Origin: a virus
Virus record (IMG/VR): IMGVR_UViG_3300020182_000099
Span: 1 to 34,781 of that record
DNA length: 34,781 bases
Reading direction: 5' to 3' (one strand)
The notes below the pieces were generated by a model, which made no database searches, was not told where the DNA came from, and saw only the letters and a list, made by a program, of their open reading frames with translations. Of this stretch, positions 16,105 to 22,064 are shown piece after piece. Position 1 is the stretch's first letter; each line of letters starts with the position of its first letter. The position numbers were made by a program, and so were the translations under genes.

Positions 16105-16350
16105 TTAGGCGACATCTTCATCCAGCTTTACAGCACGGATGGTTGTGTCAGGTTGTTCTAGCTTGACGCCCAAGTGTTTAGCAAGTGCGTCGATCTTCTG
16201 ATCAAGCAATTCATTATGCTCGATCAAGAAAGTATTTTCACCTCGTAGGTATTCCATCTTGTCACTCATCTCCCCGATGATAGTTTCGTAGTGGTTGTCC
16301 AGCATTTGAATGCTTGAGATGACATCTATGATTTCGTTTCGTAAGTCCAT
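16105..16350 (-). CDS. Coiled-coil small protein (81 aa)
   Basis: I take the ATG at 16350 (MDLRNEIIDVI) because it lies just after the ERF stop; a longer frame would overlap ERF. The product has heptad-like hydrophobic spacing through residues 5-60 (MEYLRGENTFLIEHNELLDQKIDALAKHLG), so it is a coiled coil. The tail is acidic (KLDEDVA). A similar small coiled-coil gene lies at 17912-18073 (YLRNENLRLQEENNQL), suggesting distant paralogy. A structural or regulatory adaptor of the recombination module is possible. No Shine-Dalgarno is visible. Confidence 0.55.
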   Translation of the reverse strand: MDLRNEIIDVISSIQMLDNHYETIIGEMSDKMEYLRGENTFLIEHNELLDQKIDALAKHLGVKLEQPDTTIRAVKLDEDVA

Positions 16351-16378
16351 ATTATTTGTGCGCAACAGAATGTTTCGC

Positions 16379-16855
16379 TTAGAATCCTTGTGATTGTTTG
16401 GTTGTAGGTTTAGGTAGTTTGCTGCCGTGGTCATTAGTAGCATCCGGATCTTTGGTATCGTCAATAGCAAAGAGGCCATTCAGTGCATATTTTCTGGCGT
16501 AGGATGAGGCACTGCCAGTAATCTGGGCATCGTCCATACCTTTCTTTGTCTCAGCCTCACGAGCGTAGGCATTAACGTGAATCGAGCTATCACTGCTATC
16601 ATCTGTGGATGCAATAACGGCGGTTGACTTAACGTATACCCGGCCACCGACCTCAACCATTTCATCGGTGATGACTAAGGTGCAGGCCCACTCAGCCAGC
16701 AATGGCTTAACGGATGTAAGGATGTCCTCAGCGGAACGGTAGCGGTAACCACCGAACTTATTAGTCTGACCCTTCGGTGCTTTCAAAGAGGACTGAATCC
16801 CCTGGAGTTTCTTATGTATGTTCATCGTGATTACTGTGGTTTTGTTATTACTCAT
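16379..16855 (-). CDS. erf: ERF-family single-strand annealing recombinase
   Basis: The 158-residue protein has the ERF core. The N-terminal part is NIHKKLQGIQSSLKAPKG; near residues 107-140 come DAQITGSASSYARKYALNG and LFAIDDTKDPDA, the hallmark of the ERF superfamily. It anneals complementary single strands during recombination and probably concatemer or circle formation. Its partner exonuclease is likely the RecB-like protein at 18645-19406. Length is short but within range for compact phage ERFs. The first 18 coding bases and the leader are nearly identical to those of the next gene upstream (start 17119), so the annotated MSNNKT start may be a recombined 5' end; MNIHKK is an alternative start. 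Confidence 0.93.
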   Translation of the reverse strand: MSNNKTTVITMNIHKKLQGIQSSLKAPKGQTNKFGGYRYRSAEDILTSVKPLLAEWACTLVITDEMVEVGGRVYVKSTAVIASTDDSSDSSIHVNAYAREAETKKGMDDAQITGSASSYARKYALNGLFAIDDTKDPDATNDHGSKLPKPTTKQSQGF

Positions 16856-16867
16856 ATGTTTTATGTG

Positions 16868-17119
16868 TTAGTTGAATTCAATGCTAGGGATTTTATTACC
16901 AATGTTGATGGTAGCTGTGCTACACGGATGCTCTAGCATTAACTGAAAAGCCTCGTTGAAGGTCCCTACTCCGCAGTATTCAGTTCCTTCTCCTTGCTCA
17001 ATCTTAATTAGATAAGAGTATGAAGGGTCATCGGTCAATGGTGCTACATTGAATGTGGCGTGCTGCTGTTTTAGTTCCTGCATTGTGTTATTTGTTTGGT
17101 TGGTTTTGTTATTACTCAT
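16868..17119 (-). CDS. Hypothetical protein sharing its 5' end with ERF
   Basis: The 83-residue product begins MSNNKTNQTNN, then runs MQELKQQHATFNVAP and ends IGNKIPSIEFN. The start region (from about 8 nt before the ATG to codon 6) is almost identical to that of ERF, while the rest differs. It has no membrane segment or recognisable motif. It lies 12 nt upstream of ERF and overlaps the endonuclease VII-like gene by 8 nt, so all are co-transcribed. Function unknown. Confidence 0.6.
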   Translation of the reverse strand: MSNNKTNQTNNTMQELKQQHATFNVAPLTDDPSYSYLIKIEQGEGTEYCGVGTFNEAFQLMLEHPCSTATINIGNKIPSIEFN

Positions 17120-17558
17120 ATGTTTTTTTGGTTAGTTTACGGAACAGCTCTTTGCGCTGCTTTTGATTTTTACAAGAAGCAAGATCACCTTCACTTGCCC
17201 CTAGGTCTTTTAACTCTGTGACTTGTTCAGAGGATGTCAAGGAATTTGCGAATCTAATTGTAAGTTGTGTAAGTCCTACGGGATGAAGGACATCGGTCAT
17301 ATCCTGCTCCAAGTAAGCGGCCATTGCCTCTAAAGTATTTGGCAAATCTTCCTTCTGGCCCTTGCACATCTTGAGATAAAAGTTCTCAACCTTTCCGAGG
17401 AGACTGTTGGCCTGGCGAGAGATTACACCGCGGACCATTCCGGTCTGGTGGTCGTGATCCAGCACCCAGTCCTTTGTCTTAATGTCCAAGATGGGACAGG
17501 AGATTGGCTTGTTAGCCTCCCGGAACTCCTTGATTTGGTTTTGTGATAAGTAAGTCAT
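17112..17558 (-). CDS. Endonuclease VII-like Holliday junction resolvase, zinc ligands replaced
   Basis: The 148-residue protein contains WVLDHDHQTGMVRGVISRQANSLLGKVENFY at about residues 31-61. This is the signature of the recombination endonuclease VII family (LDHDHxTGxxRGxLCxxCNxxLG), with the HNH-type catalytic His and Asn in place. The zinc-binding cysteines of T4 endonuclease VII are not conserved: the LCxxCN position reads ISRQAN. This variant is known in other phages, so activity without zinc is plausible. It would resolve branched DNA before packaging. No Shine-Dalgarno precedes the ATG at 17558; the leader is A/T-rich. Confidence 0.85.
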   Translation of the reverse strand: MTYLSQNQIKEFREANKPISCPILDIKTKDWVLDHDHQTGMVRGVISRQANSLLGKVENFYLKMCKGQKEDLPNTLEAMAAYLEQDMTDVLHPVGLTQLTIRFANSLTSSEQVTELKDLGASEGDLASCKNQKQRKELFRKLTKKTYE

Positions 17559-17605
17559 AGTTTTTAATACGGAATCAAAGATAGAAATATACGCTGTTTA
17601 CCCGA

Positions 17606-17611
17606 TATAAT
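17606..17611 (+). promoter_or_regulatory. TATAAT box for the isolated rightward gene
   Basis: A consensus TATAAT preceded by CGA, one base off the extended TGA form used elsewhere, lies 29 nt before the ATG at 17641. Expected +1 is near 17618. No convincing -35 is seen. It sits in the divergent gap between the 17112-17558 and 17641-17907 genes. Confidence 0.5.
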
Positions 17612-17640
17612 TTTTCCTTGAGTTGAGTTATGATTGGTGG

Positions 17641-17907
17641 ATGAAAATGCTCTGCCTATTCTTCCTGCTTGTTTCCAATTCACTTATCGCCTCACCAGCA
17701 GCGATCGAGGTCCTGTCCGCCAGTGGCCTTACGCATTCGATTGCCCAAGCTAGGACTATGTATGCCGACATTGGTGACAGCGTATTCTTCAAGCAAGTTG
17801 AGCCATCCGAGGGTATGCTGCTGCTGACTGATGATGGAGTCATAAAGTTCAAGCCGGGTGCTGAAAGTAATCGTGTGGTATTTGCGGTGGTAAAGAATTA
17901 TTCATAG
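17641..17907 (+). CDS. Small exported protein, inverted within the early operon (moron-like)
   Basis: The 88-residue product begins MKMLCLFFLLVSNSLIASPAA. That is a clear signal peptide: a basic start, a hydrophobic core and small residues for cleavage near position 18-21. The mature ~67 residues (AIEVLSASGLTHSIAQ...GMLLLTDDGVIKFKPG...) look like a small soluble periplasmic or surface domain. It is the only rightward gene between 12780 and 23494 and has its own TATAAT box. An independently promoted, exported small protein is the classic profile of a phage moron (for example superinfection exclusion), but function is not shown. A TTG at 17623 would add six residues. The cysteine near residue 5 is not followed by a lipobox. 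Confidence 0.6.
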   Translation: MKMLCLFFLLVSNSLIASPAAIEVLSASGLTHSIAQARTMYADIGDSVFFKQVEPSEGMLLLTDDGVIKFKPGAESNRVVFAVVKNYS

Positions 17908-17911
17908 CGCA

Positions 17912-18073
17912 TCATAATGAATTAGTAGCCTCACCCTTGATGGCAGCGATTGCCTGCTTGAGTTGATTGTTCTCCTCCTGTAACCGGAGGTTCTCATTCC
18001 GTAGGTAGATGAAGTTCTCCCTTACATCCATAATGATGTCCGCGAGTGGTGGTTCGTCTAGGTTATCTGTCAT
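17912..18073 (-). CDS. Small leucine-rich coiled-coil protein (53 aa)
   Basis: I start at the ATG 18073 (MTDNLDEPPLADII), which overlaps the preceding HTH gene by 11 nt. The 53 residues include YLRNENLRLQEENNQLKQAI, a good leucine-zipper-like heptad pattern. It may dimerise or pair with the HTH protein encoded directly upstream. It resembles the coiled-coil protein at 16105-16350 in layout. It ends only 4 nt from the stop of the convergent exported-protein gene. Confidence 0.55.
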   Translation of the reverse strand: MTDNLDEPPLADIIMDVRENFIYLRNENLRLQEENNQLKQAIAAIKGEATNSL

Positions 18074-18416
18074 AATGTTTTTGAGTTGTTTCCATTTTGG
18101 AAATAGTTGGTAGTTGATAATTAGGTATCTTGAACTGCCGCCTCCAGAGCGCATAGGTTGAGCGATGGATACCGGACTGAGTGACTGCGGTATCAAGAGA
18201 TACACCCTTGTCCCGCATTGAGTCAATCTTTTTCACAACCTCGGCCTTCTCCTCGGTGCTGAGTCGATGGGTAGGTCGGTTGCAGTTACTACCAGGTATA
18301 AAGTTCCGTGTCCCCGCTGCCGCCTCAATCCTCTCATTGTCCTCAACCTCCTTGGCAATCCGGGCTGCTGCCCATTCCATAAAGCTGCTGTTTGATTCTG
18401 CTGTTGTTTCGTACAT
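18063..18416 (-). CDS. Helix-turn-helix protein
   Basis: The 117-residue protein has a basic central segment. A helix-turn-helix-like stretch follows at about residues 66-97 (MRDKGVSLDTAVTQSGIHRSTYALWRRQF), of the kind seen in transposase-type and phage HTH domains where a Trp follows the recognition helix. It is a candidate regulator of the palindromic sites in the control regions. It overlaps the next small coiled-coil gene by 11 nt. No catalytic residues of a transposase are present and the protein is too short to be one. Confidence 0.6.
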   Translation of the reverse strand: MYETTAESNSSFMEWAAARIAKEVEDNERIEAAAGTRNFIPGSNCNRPTHRLSTEEKAEVVKKIDSMRDKGVSLDTAVTQSGIHRSTYALWRRQFKIPNYQLPTISKMETTQKHYDR

Positions 18417-18451
18417 TCTTCTTATTTAGTTAATTCCTTTGTGCGCACTAT

Positions 18452-18643
18452 CTACGATAGGGCTTTTGTTGATAATATTTTTCCTGTGCCTCCTCGCTTG
18501 AAGACACATACTCCTGTCTTGTCCGGCATCTTCTTGAGAAGCAGGCGCACTGCTCCTTGTTCATCGTGCGCCCACTTGTAAGTCCTGCCGACGTAGCCCT
18601 CCGGCATATCGTCGTGGCGTGTTAGGATCTCGTACTCAGTCAT
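18452..18643 (-). CDS. Small hypothetical protein (63 aa)
   Basis: The product starts MTEYEILTRHDDMPEGYVGRTY and continues KWAHDEQGAVRLLLKKMPD. This is a compact alpha/beta pattern I have seen in small phage proteins without known role. It follows the RecB-like exonuclease gene, whose stop lies directly before this ATG (TAA, one base, ATG), so the two are coupled. It could be a small partner of the nuclease; nothing in the sequence proves it. Confidence 0.55.
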   Translation of the reverse strand: MTEYEILTRHDDMPEGYVGRTYKWAHDEQGAVRLLLKKMPDKTGVCVFKRGGTGKILSTKALS

Positions 18644-18644
18644 A

Positions 18645-19406
18645 TTACATTCTCAAGAGCCAGTACAGCTCAGCGCATTTCTTCGCTACCTTGATACCCT
18701 TGTCAAGCTCCTTGTCATTCCACACCTTGTGGTAGTGCTTCTTGGTATCGCAGTCAATGATCACGGAGATACAGCCCGGAAGGTAGTCCAGCTTGCGCTC
18801 CTTCATTAGCATATAAGCTTCGATGCCTAGCTGCTGGCAGTCCTTGTCATAGCACTTGGCCTTGCCCTTGGTATTGGTGCGGCACTTGTAGTCCGCCAGG
18901 AATAGCTTATCGTCGCTGTCGTAGCCAATGAAGTCCACGCTGCCAGCGATCTTGATGCGACTGCTTGCAATGATATGCTCACAGGATACAGGCTTTACGC
19001 CCTCCTCGTGAACCCAATCCACAAATGGCATAGCCCATTCATTCCAGACGCTATCATCCGGCGCACTGCCCTCGGCGAGGTAGTTATGATTAATGAAGTC
19101 CTCGATTACCTTGTGGACTGTCGTACCGAACTCCGAGGACTCAATAGTTTCACCCGTAGCCGGATGCTCCCTTGTGCCATAGGTAAGACGCTCTAACTCC
19201 TGCCAAGCTAGGCTAGGGTACGCCCTCGCTAGTTGAGCCATCATACGGGGCTTATAGATGCTATCAAGGAACGCATCCTTGACGATGCCAAGCACAGTCG
19301 TAACAGAAGGGTACACCTTCGCTACTTTCCGCGCTTGTGCGGGTGTCATTATGTCGGCCTCGAACTCAGGGTTCAGGACATCGTTGCAATTATAGAAGTG
19401 GCTCAT
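18645..19406 (-). CDS. RecB-like PD-(D/E)XK exonuclease
   Basis: The 253-residue protein carries the ordered RecB-type nuclease motifs. These are SEFGTTVHKVIEDF (about residues 92-105, with the structural His), KIAGSVDFIGYD (near 152-163), LFLADYKCR (near 168-176, the catalytic D and K) and QQLGIEAYMLM (near 190-200). It probably resects double-stranded ends to give single strands for ERF, encoded about 2 kb downstream in the same operon. Cas4-like iron-sulfur cysteines are not arranged as in Cas4. The ATG overlaps the upstream stop (ATGA). Confidence 0.88.
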   Translation of the reverse strand: MSHFYNCNDVLNPEFEADIMTPAQARKVAKVYPSVTTVLGIVKDAFLDSIYKPRMMAQLARAYPSLAWQELERLTYGTREHPATGETIESSEFGTTVHKVIEDFINHNYLAEGSAPDDSVWNEWAMPFVDWVHEEGVKPVSCEHIIASSRIKIAGSVDFIGYDSDDKLFLADYKCRTNTKGKAKCYDKDCQQLGIEAYMLMKERKLDYLPGCISVIIDCDTKKHYHKVWNDKELDKGIKVAKKCAELYWLLRM

Positions 19407-19591
19407 TTTCTTTTCTTTCCGTATGTTGGGTACGATGCGCGTCCCGTTTTGGTACGCCGTGCATCCTTGATTAGACCTAGCTGCCGGAAGTGGTCAACCG
19501 CCTGGCGACCCTCCTCCATTAGCTTGCGATTCCGCATTGCTGATTCGTACAGATCAGCGAACTTGTTTGCTAGTTGACTTGCGTTACTCAT
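19403..19591 (-). CDS. Small basic hypothetical protein (62 aa)
   Basis: The 62 residues are helical and basic, starting MSNASQLANKFADLY and ending with a Lys/Arg-rich tail (KTGRASYPTYGKKRK). A winged-helix-like stretch (EGRQAVDHFRQLGLIKDARR) hints at DNA binding. It overlaps its neighbours on both sides, by ATGA with the nuclease and one base with the upstream gene, so it is firmly in the operon. No named family recognised. Confidence 0.55.
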   Translation of the reverse strand: MSNASQLANKFADLYESAMRNRKLMEEGRQAVDHFRQLGLIKDARRTKTGRASYPTYGKKRK

Positions 19592-19857
19592 TACAGCTCC
19601 TCTTGGTCCATAATGAACTCCACACCTTCGCGGAGGATGTCGATGCGCTGCTCTGATTCCGCAAAGTAACGGCCAGCGTACAGCTCAATATTCTCTTGGT
19701 CAATAATGATTAGAGTATCCTGTCCGAGTGTACTTTGGTCGGATTCCGGTATCATTGCACCTACCCAAATGAAACGCAGTTGCTCCTCCGCGATGAAGTG
19801 AAGGAGGTCATCGGAACTCCGGCGTAATGTTTCTAGTTCTGTTTTTTCTGTATCCAT
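19591..19857 (-). CDS. Hypothetical acidic protein (88 aa)
   Basis: I choose the ATG at 19857 (MDTEKTELETLRR), since the longer frame begins with TTG and would overlap the upstream membrane-protein gene. The product is acidic, with a helical start, a beta-like middle (RFIWVGAMI, TLIIIDQ) and an acidic end (EFIMDQEEL). No motif recognised. Gene spacing indicates co-transcription. Confidence 0.5.
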   Translation of the reverse strand: MDTEKTELETLRRSSDDLLHFIAEEQLRFIWVGAMIPESDQSTLGQDTLIIIDQENIELYAGRYFAESEQRIDILREGVEFIMDQEEL

Positions 19858-19867
19858 TGTATTGTCT

Positions 19868-20011
19868 TTAGAATTTAGCAATCAGGGCTGCGACCAGTAG
19901 CATAATGCTGCCGCCTAGACAGCAGGCCAGCACCACACAGGCGGAGTAAAAGACCTTCTCGCCGCCTTTGACGAGATGATCGAGGTTAGTATTTTCTTTA
20001 CGGTTTTTCAT
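19868..20011 (-). CDS. Small single-pass membrane protein (47 aa)
   Basis: From the ATG at 20011 the product has a basic N-terminus (MKNRKENTNLDHLVKGG) and one strong transmembrane helix (FYSACVVLACCLGGSIMLLVAALIA). An upstream in-frame ATG at 20110 would add 33 residues with no obvious function. Small early membrane proteins of this kind can act as antiholins or host-membrane modifiers; no evidence picks one. Three cysteines lie in the helix. Confidence 0.5.
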   Translation of the reverse strand: MKNRKENTNLDHLVKGGEKVFYSACVVLACCLGGSIMLLVAALIAKF

Positions 20012-20134
20012 TTTTATTGCGTTCTTATCGGTGTTTAGGTATATCAAGGCTTGACATACTTTTTGATGTGATGTGTACCTTAAGACAGTCAGCCCCTGGT
20101 AGTCAATCATTAATTAATATAAAAAAGGGAGTCA

Positions 20135-20164
20135 ATGACTGACAGTCATATGACTGACAGCCAT
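20135..20164. promoter_or_regulatory. Tandem 15-bp palindromes, operator-like
   Basis: ATGACTGACAGTCAT (20135-20149) is a perfect palindrome with 7-bp arms around a central A. It is followed without gap by ATGACTGACAGCCAT (20150-20164), with one changed base. A related half-site, GACAGTCA, lies at 20085-20092. The pair sits between the 20174-20449 gene and the downstream membrane-protein gene, where a repressor could act. Confidence 0.55.
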
Positions 20165-20173
20165 ATGGTGGGC

Positions 20174-20449
20174 TTAGATTAGGTCCAGGGTCTCCTGAAA
20201 GATGGTCGCCCTGTCATCGTGGCTAAGTGACTCAATCGGTAGCTCACGGGGTGTCTCGCTGTCAGTCCAGTAGACTAGTTTCACGATCTCGAACCCGTCA
20301 AGGTCGCGCTCCTCCCAAGCTTCTGTGACTTGGGACTCCCCGGCTTCGCTGCTGCTCTCGCAATGAGTTGTCACGGCCTCCGCTTCGACTGTTATGTCAA
20401 AGTATTTGTTGGGCCGTAGCTCGATGCCTTCTAGTTGTATAGTTTTCAT
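20174..20449 (-). CDS. Hypothetical acidic protein (91 aa) with duplicated N-terminus
   Basis: The 91-residue acidic protein begins MKTIQLEGIELRPNKYF. Its first ten residues are almost the same as those of the 59-aa protein starting at 21317 (MQTIQLEGIE), with near-identical DNA, while the remainder differs. No motif or membrane helix is visible. It lies downstream of the TGT-like gene in the same operon. Confidence 0.55.
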   Translation of the reverse strand: MKTIQLEGIELRPNKYFDITVEAEAVTTHCESSSEAGESQVTEAWEERDLDGFEIVKLVYWTDSETPRELPIESLSHDDRATIFQETLDLI

Positions 20450-20481
20450 TATGCGAATGTGATTTGGTTTTTATCTTTTGG

Positions 20482-21147
20482 CTACTGGCAGGTAAAGTCC
20501 GAGAGGTAGTCAGTTGACGCAATAGCCTTCTGCCGCGCCCACATTTCGAGTCCTTTGGCCTGCCAGTAGCCGCGGTTCCAGCCTGTGCCATCGCACGATT
20601 CAATGCCCATCGCCTCTAGCTCGTAGAGTTTCTCCGGCGAATTGCAGCGCAGCACGTGAACCCTAGGAAAGGCCCTTGCCCACATCTCTACTGTCTGCCA
20701 CTTCCATTCTGTCGTGCCGCCAATGGCAATAACTTCGGGACGCGGAAATAATGAGCGCACGTCGTCGCGTGTCATACCATCCTGTACGGCCACCGCCAAG
20801 GGTATGCCGCAGGACTGGATGATCGGCGCGTAGGTGCTCCACTGCTCGATGGTGGCAGCTCCGTCACCAATGACGTCGGGGACGATGGCCCATCGCGCTT
20901 GTGTCTTTTGGGACTGCGACCAAACGAGCAAACGCCTCCACTCATCTTCTTTTTTCGCCCACTTGTCGTGGTCAAAGCAGTTAGCTCGCATATCCCAACA
21001 GCTAAACGCCCCATTATCGAGTGCGTACGGAAACCAGGGCCAAGGGCCGCGCTGCGCCCCCGGTGAAAACAAATGGCCGATGCGCCCAGTCTCACGACCA
21101 AGGCAATGCCAGAACCATCCAGTAGAGTTTGCAGGCATTACCAGCAT
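20482..21147 (-). CDS. Compact TGT/DpdA-like base-exchange enzyme candidate
   Basis: The 221-residue protein has TIM-barrel-type motifs matching the tRNA/DNA guanine transglycosylase superfamily. ALDNGAF (about residue 42) corresponds to the DSGGF active-site Asp. VPDVIGD is near 112 and AVAVQDGM near 144. VIAIGGTTEWKW (near 163) corresponds to the base-pocket GG, and ESCDGTGWNRG (near 206) to the nucleophile Asp of DCVxPTR. Phage DpdA proteins of this superfamily put 7-deazaguanine into DNA to evade restriction; that role is inferred here. The protein is shorter than usual and lacks the C-terminal CxCxxC zinc site. No preQ0 synthesis genes are visible. An ATG at 21138 (TAATG with the upstream stop) is an alternative start. 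Confidence 0.65.
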   Translation of the reverse strand: MLVMPANSTGWFWHCLGRETGRIGHLFSPGAQRGPWPWFPYALDNGAFSCWDMRANCFDHDKWAKKEDEWRRLLVWSQSQKTQARWAIVPDVIGDGAATIEQWSTYAPIIQSCGIPLAVAVQDGMTRDDVRSLFPRPEVIAIGGTTEWKWQTVEMWARAFPRVHVLRCNSPEKLYELEAMGIESCDGTGWNRGYWQAKGLEMWARQKAIASTDYLSDFTCQ

Positions 21148-21317
21148 CGTATTGGCCTTTCTAAGCGACCCTCACGGATCAGTGCTAGCATTAATACTTC
21201 AGCCTCGTAAAGGGTATACATTCCCTCATCAATCATAAATGCCTCGACGTGGTCAAGCCACTCAGCGCGTGATAATCCCGGCACAGTTTCGATGCCTTCT
21301 AGTTGTATTGTTTGCAT
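21138..21317 (-). CDS. Small hypothetical protein (59 aa) with duplicated N-terminus
   Basis: The frame encodes MQTIQLEGIETVPGLS followed by a helical acidic segment (RAEWLDHVEAFMIDEGMYTL...) and ends RPIRCW. Its first ten codons nearly repeat those of the gene starting at 20449. Its stop overlaps the start of the TGT-like gene. Coupling on both sides supports it as real. Function unknown. Confidence 0.55.
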   Translation of the reverse strand: MQTIQLEGIETVPGLSRAEWLDHVEAFMIDEGMYTLYEAEVLMLALIREGRLERPIRCW

Positions 21318-21318
21318 A

Positions 21319-21474
21319 TTAATCAGCGTTTAATTGTTCAAGTGTCCGGCATCCTGTCCGTACGAACAGAATATCTAGGTAAGTTTCCTCGCTGTTGCCA
21401 TTGATTGACGTAACAAGGGAAATTTCCTCTTCGGTTGCTATGTTCATTTCTATTAGTGTTTCGTATGTGTCCAT
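21319..21474 (-). CDS. Small acidic hypothetical protein (51 aa)
   Basis: The product starts MDTYETLIEMNIATEEE and ends LEQLNAD, acidic and mostly helical. A good Shine-Dalgarno (AAAGGA) precedes the ATG. The 20-nt leader containing it is identical to the leader of the next upstream gene (start 21778). Stop and next start are separated by one base. Function unknown. Confidence 0.5.
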   Translation of the reverse strand: MDTYETLIEMNIATEEEISLVTSINGNSEETYLDILFVRTGCRTLEQLNAD

Positions 21475-21493
21475 TGTTTTCCTTTCTTATGTG

Positions 21494-21778
21494 TTATCTG
21501 TTTACCCAAGTTTCCCAATCACAAAGCATATCCGCCGGAGCGCATTCTGTGAATATAATAAACCTATCGAGTAGCTCCAAAGGAGCTTCCGTGTCAAGGG
21601 TTTGCTTGAACTTCAAGCGTATAGGTTTGAGCCAGCGTTCGTGAACCAGTAGCGAATTCCAATCGCAAGCGGGTAAAAGCCTTTTGAAAAGCTCCCATTC
21701 CGGCTTTGGTTCTACTAGATCATCCCAAGCTTTCAGCCTATCCTGAGAGAATGTTTTTAATGCAGTTTCTATTTTCAT
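21494..21778 (-). CDS. Hypothetical protein (94 aa), first gene after the leftward promoter
   Basis: The 94-residue protein is Trp- and Leu-rich (KAWDDLVEPKPEWELFKRLLPACDW...DMLCDWETWVNR) with no recognisable domain. It is the first gene downstream of the TTGACA promoter at 21859-21887, and a stem-loop lies in its leader. AAAGGA precedes the ATG. Being first in the early operon, it could be a host-takeover protein, but only position suggests this. Confidence 0.55.
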   Translation of the reverse strand: MKIETALKTFSQDRLKAWDDLVEPKPEWELFKRLLPACDWNSLLVHERWLKPIRLKFKQTLDTEAPLELLDRFIIFTECAPADMLCDWETWVNR

Positions 21779-21802
21779 TTTTTTCCTTTCTTATGTGTTA
21801 AA

Positions 21803-21821
21803 GCTTAATCTTCGATTAAGC
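21803..21821 (-). promoter_or_regulatory. 8-bp stem-loop in the early-operon leader
   Basis: GCTTAATC and GATTAAGC form a perfect 8-bp inverted repeat around 3 nt, 25 nt upstream of the ATG at 21778 and downstream of the promoter. No T-run follows on the minus strand, so a terminator is unlikely. An operator or leader hairpin is more likely. Confidence 0.5.
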
Positions 21822-21858
21822 GCGATATGCAGCGGGCTTTTTCCGTGCTTCAATTACT

Positions 21859-21887
21859 GTTAAAGTCCCTTGTTTACTACGTGTCAA
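21859..21887 (-). promoter_or_regulatory. Leftward sigma70-like promoter with AT-rich UP-like element
   Basis: On the minus strand, a perfect TTGACA (21887-21882) is followed after exactly 17 bp by TTTAAC (21864-21859). Directly upstream is an A/T-only block of about 20 bp (21888-21907), as in UP elements. It points into the 21494-21778 gene and the rest of the leftward early operon. Confidence 0.65.
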
Positions 21888-21904
21888 ATATATTTTTAAA
21901 ATAT

Positions 21905-22019
21905 TTTCCCCTTGCTTCCCCTGCTTCCCTTCCCTTGCTTGCCTTGCCTTGCTTCCCTTGCTTCCCTTGCTTCCCTTCCCGGCCTTCCCTTGCCTTGCTT
22001 CCCTCGCTTGCCTTCCCTA
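21905..22019. repeat. Pyrimidine-rich 9-nt repeat tract (G4-capable complement)
   Basis: About 115 bp of CTTCCCTTG-type 9-mers. On the minus strand it is purine-rich (AAGGGAAGC units) with GGG runs opposite 21955-57, 21964-66, 21973-75, 21978-80 and 21987-89. Those runs satisfy a G-quadruplex pattern with loops of 2-6 nt. It lies between a terminator and the leftward promoter. No credible ORF on either strand. Confidence 0.8.
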
Positions 22020-22064
22020 GCTCGCCGGCGCCTTGCCCTAGTCCTTACCCTCGCCACAAATTAA

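Noticed and set aside
20051-20085. Rightward TTGACA with a possible TACCTT at 19 bp
   Set aside because: No rightward gene follows, the spacing is long, and it lies within the leader or coding region of a leftward gene.
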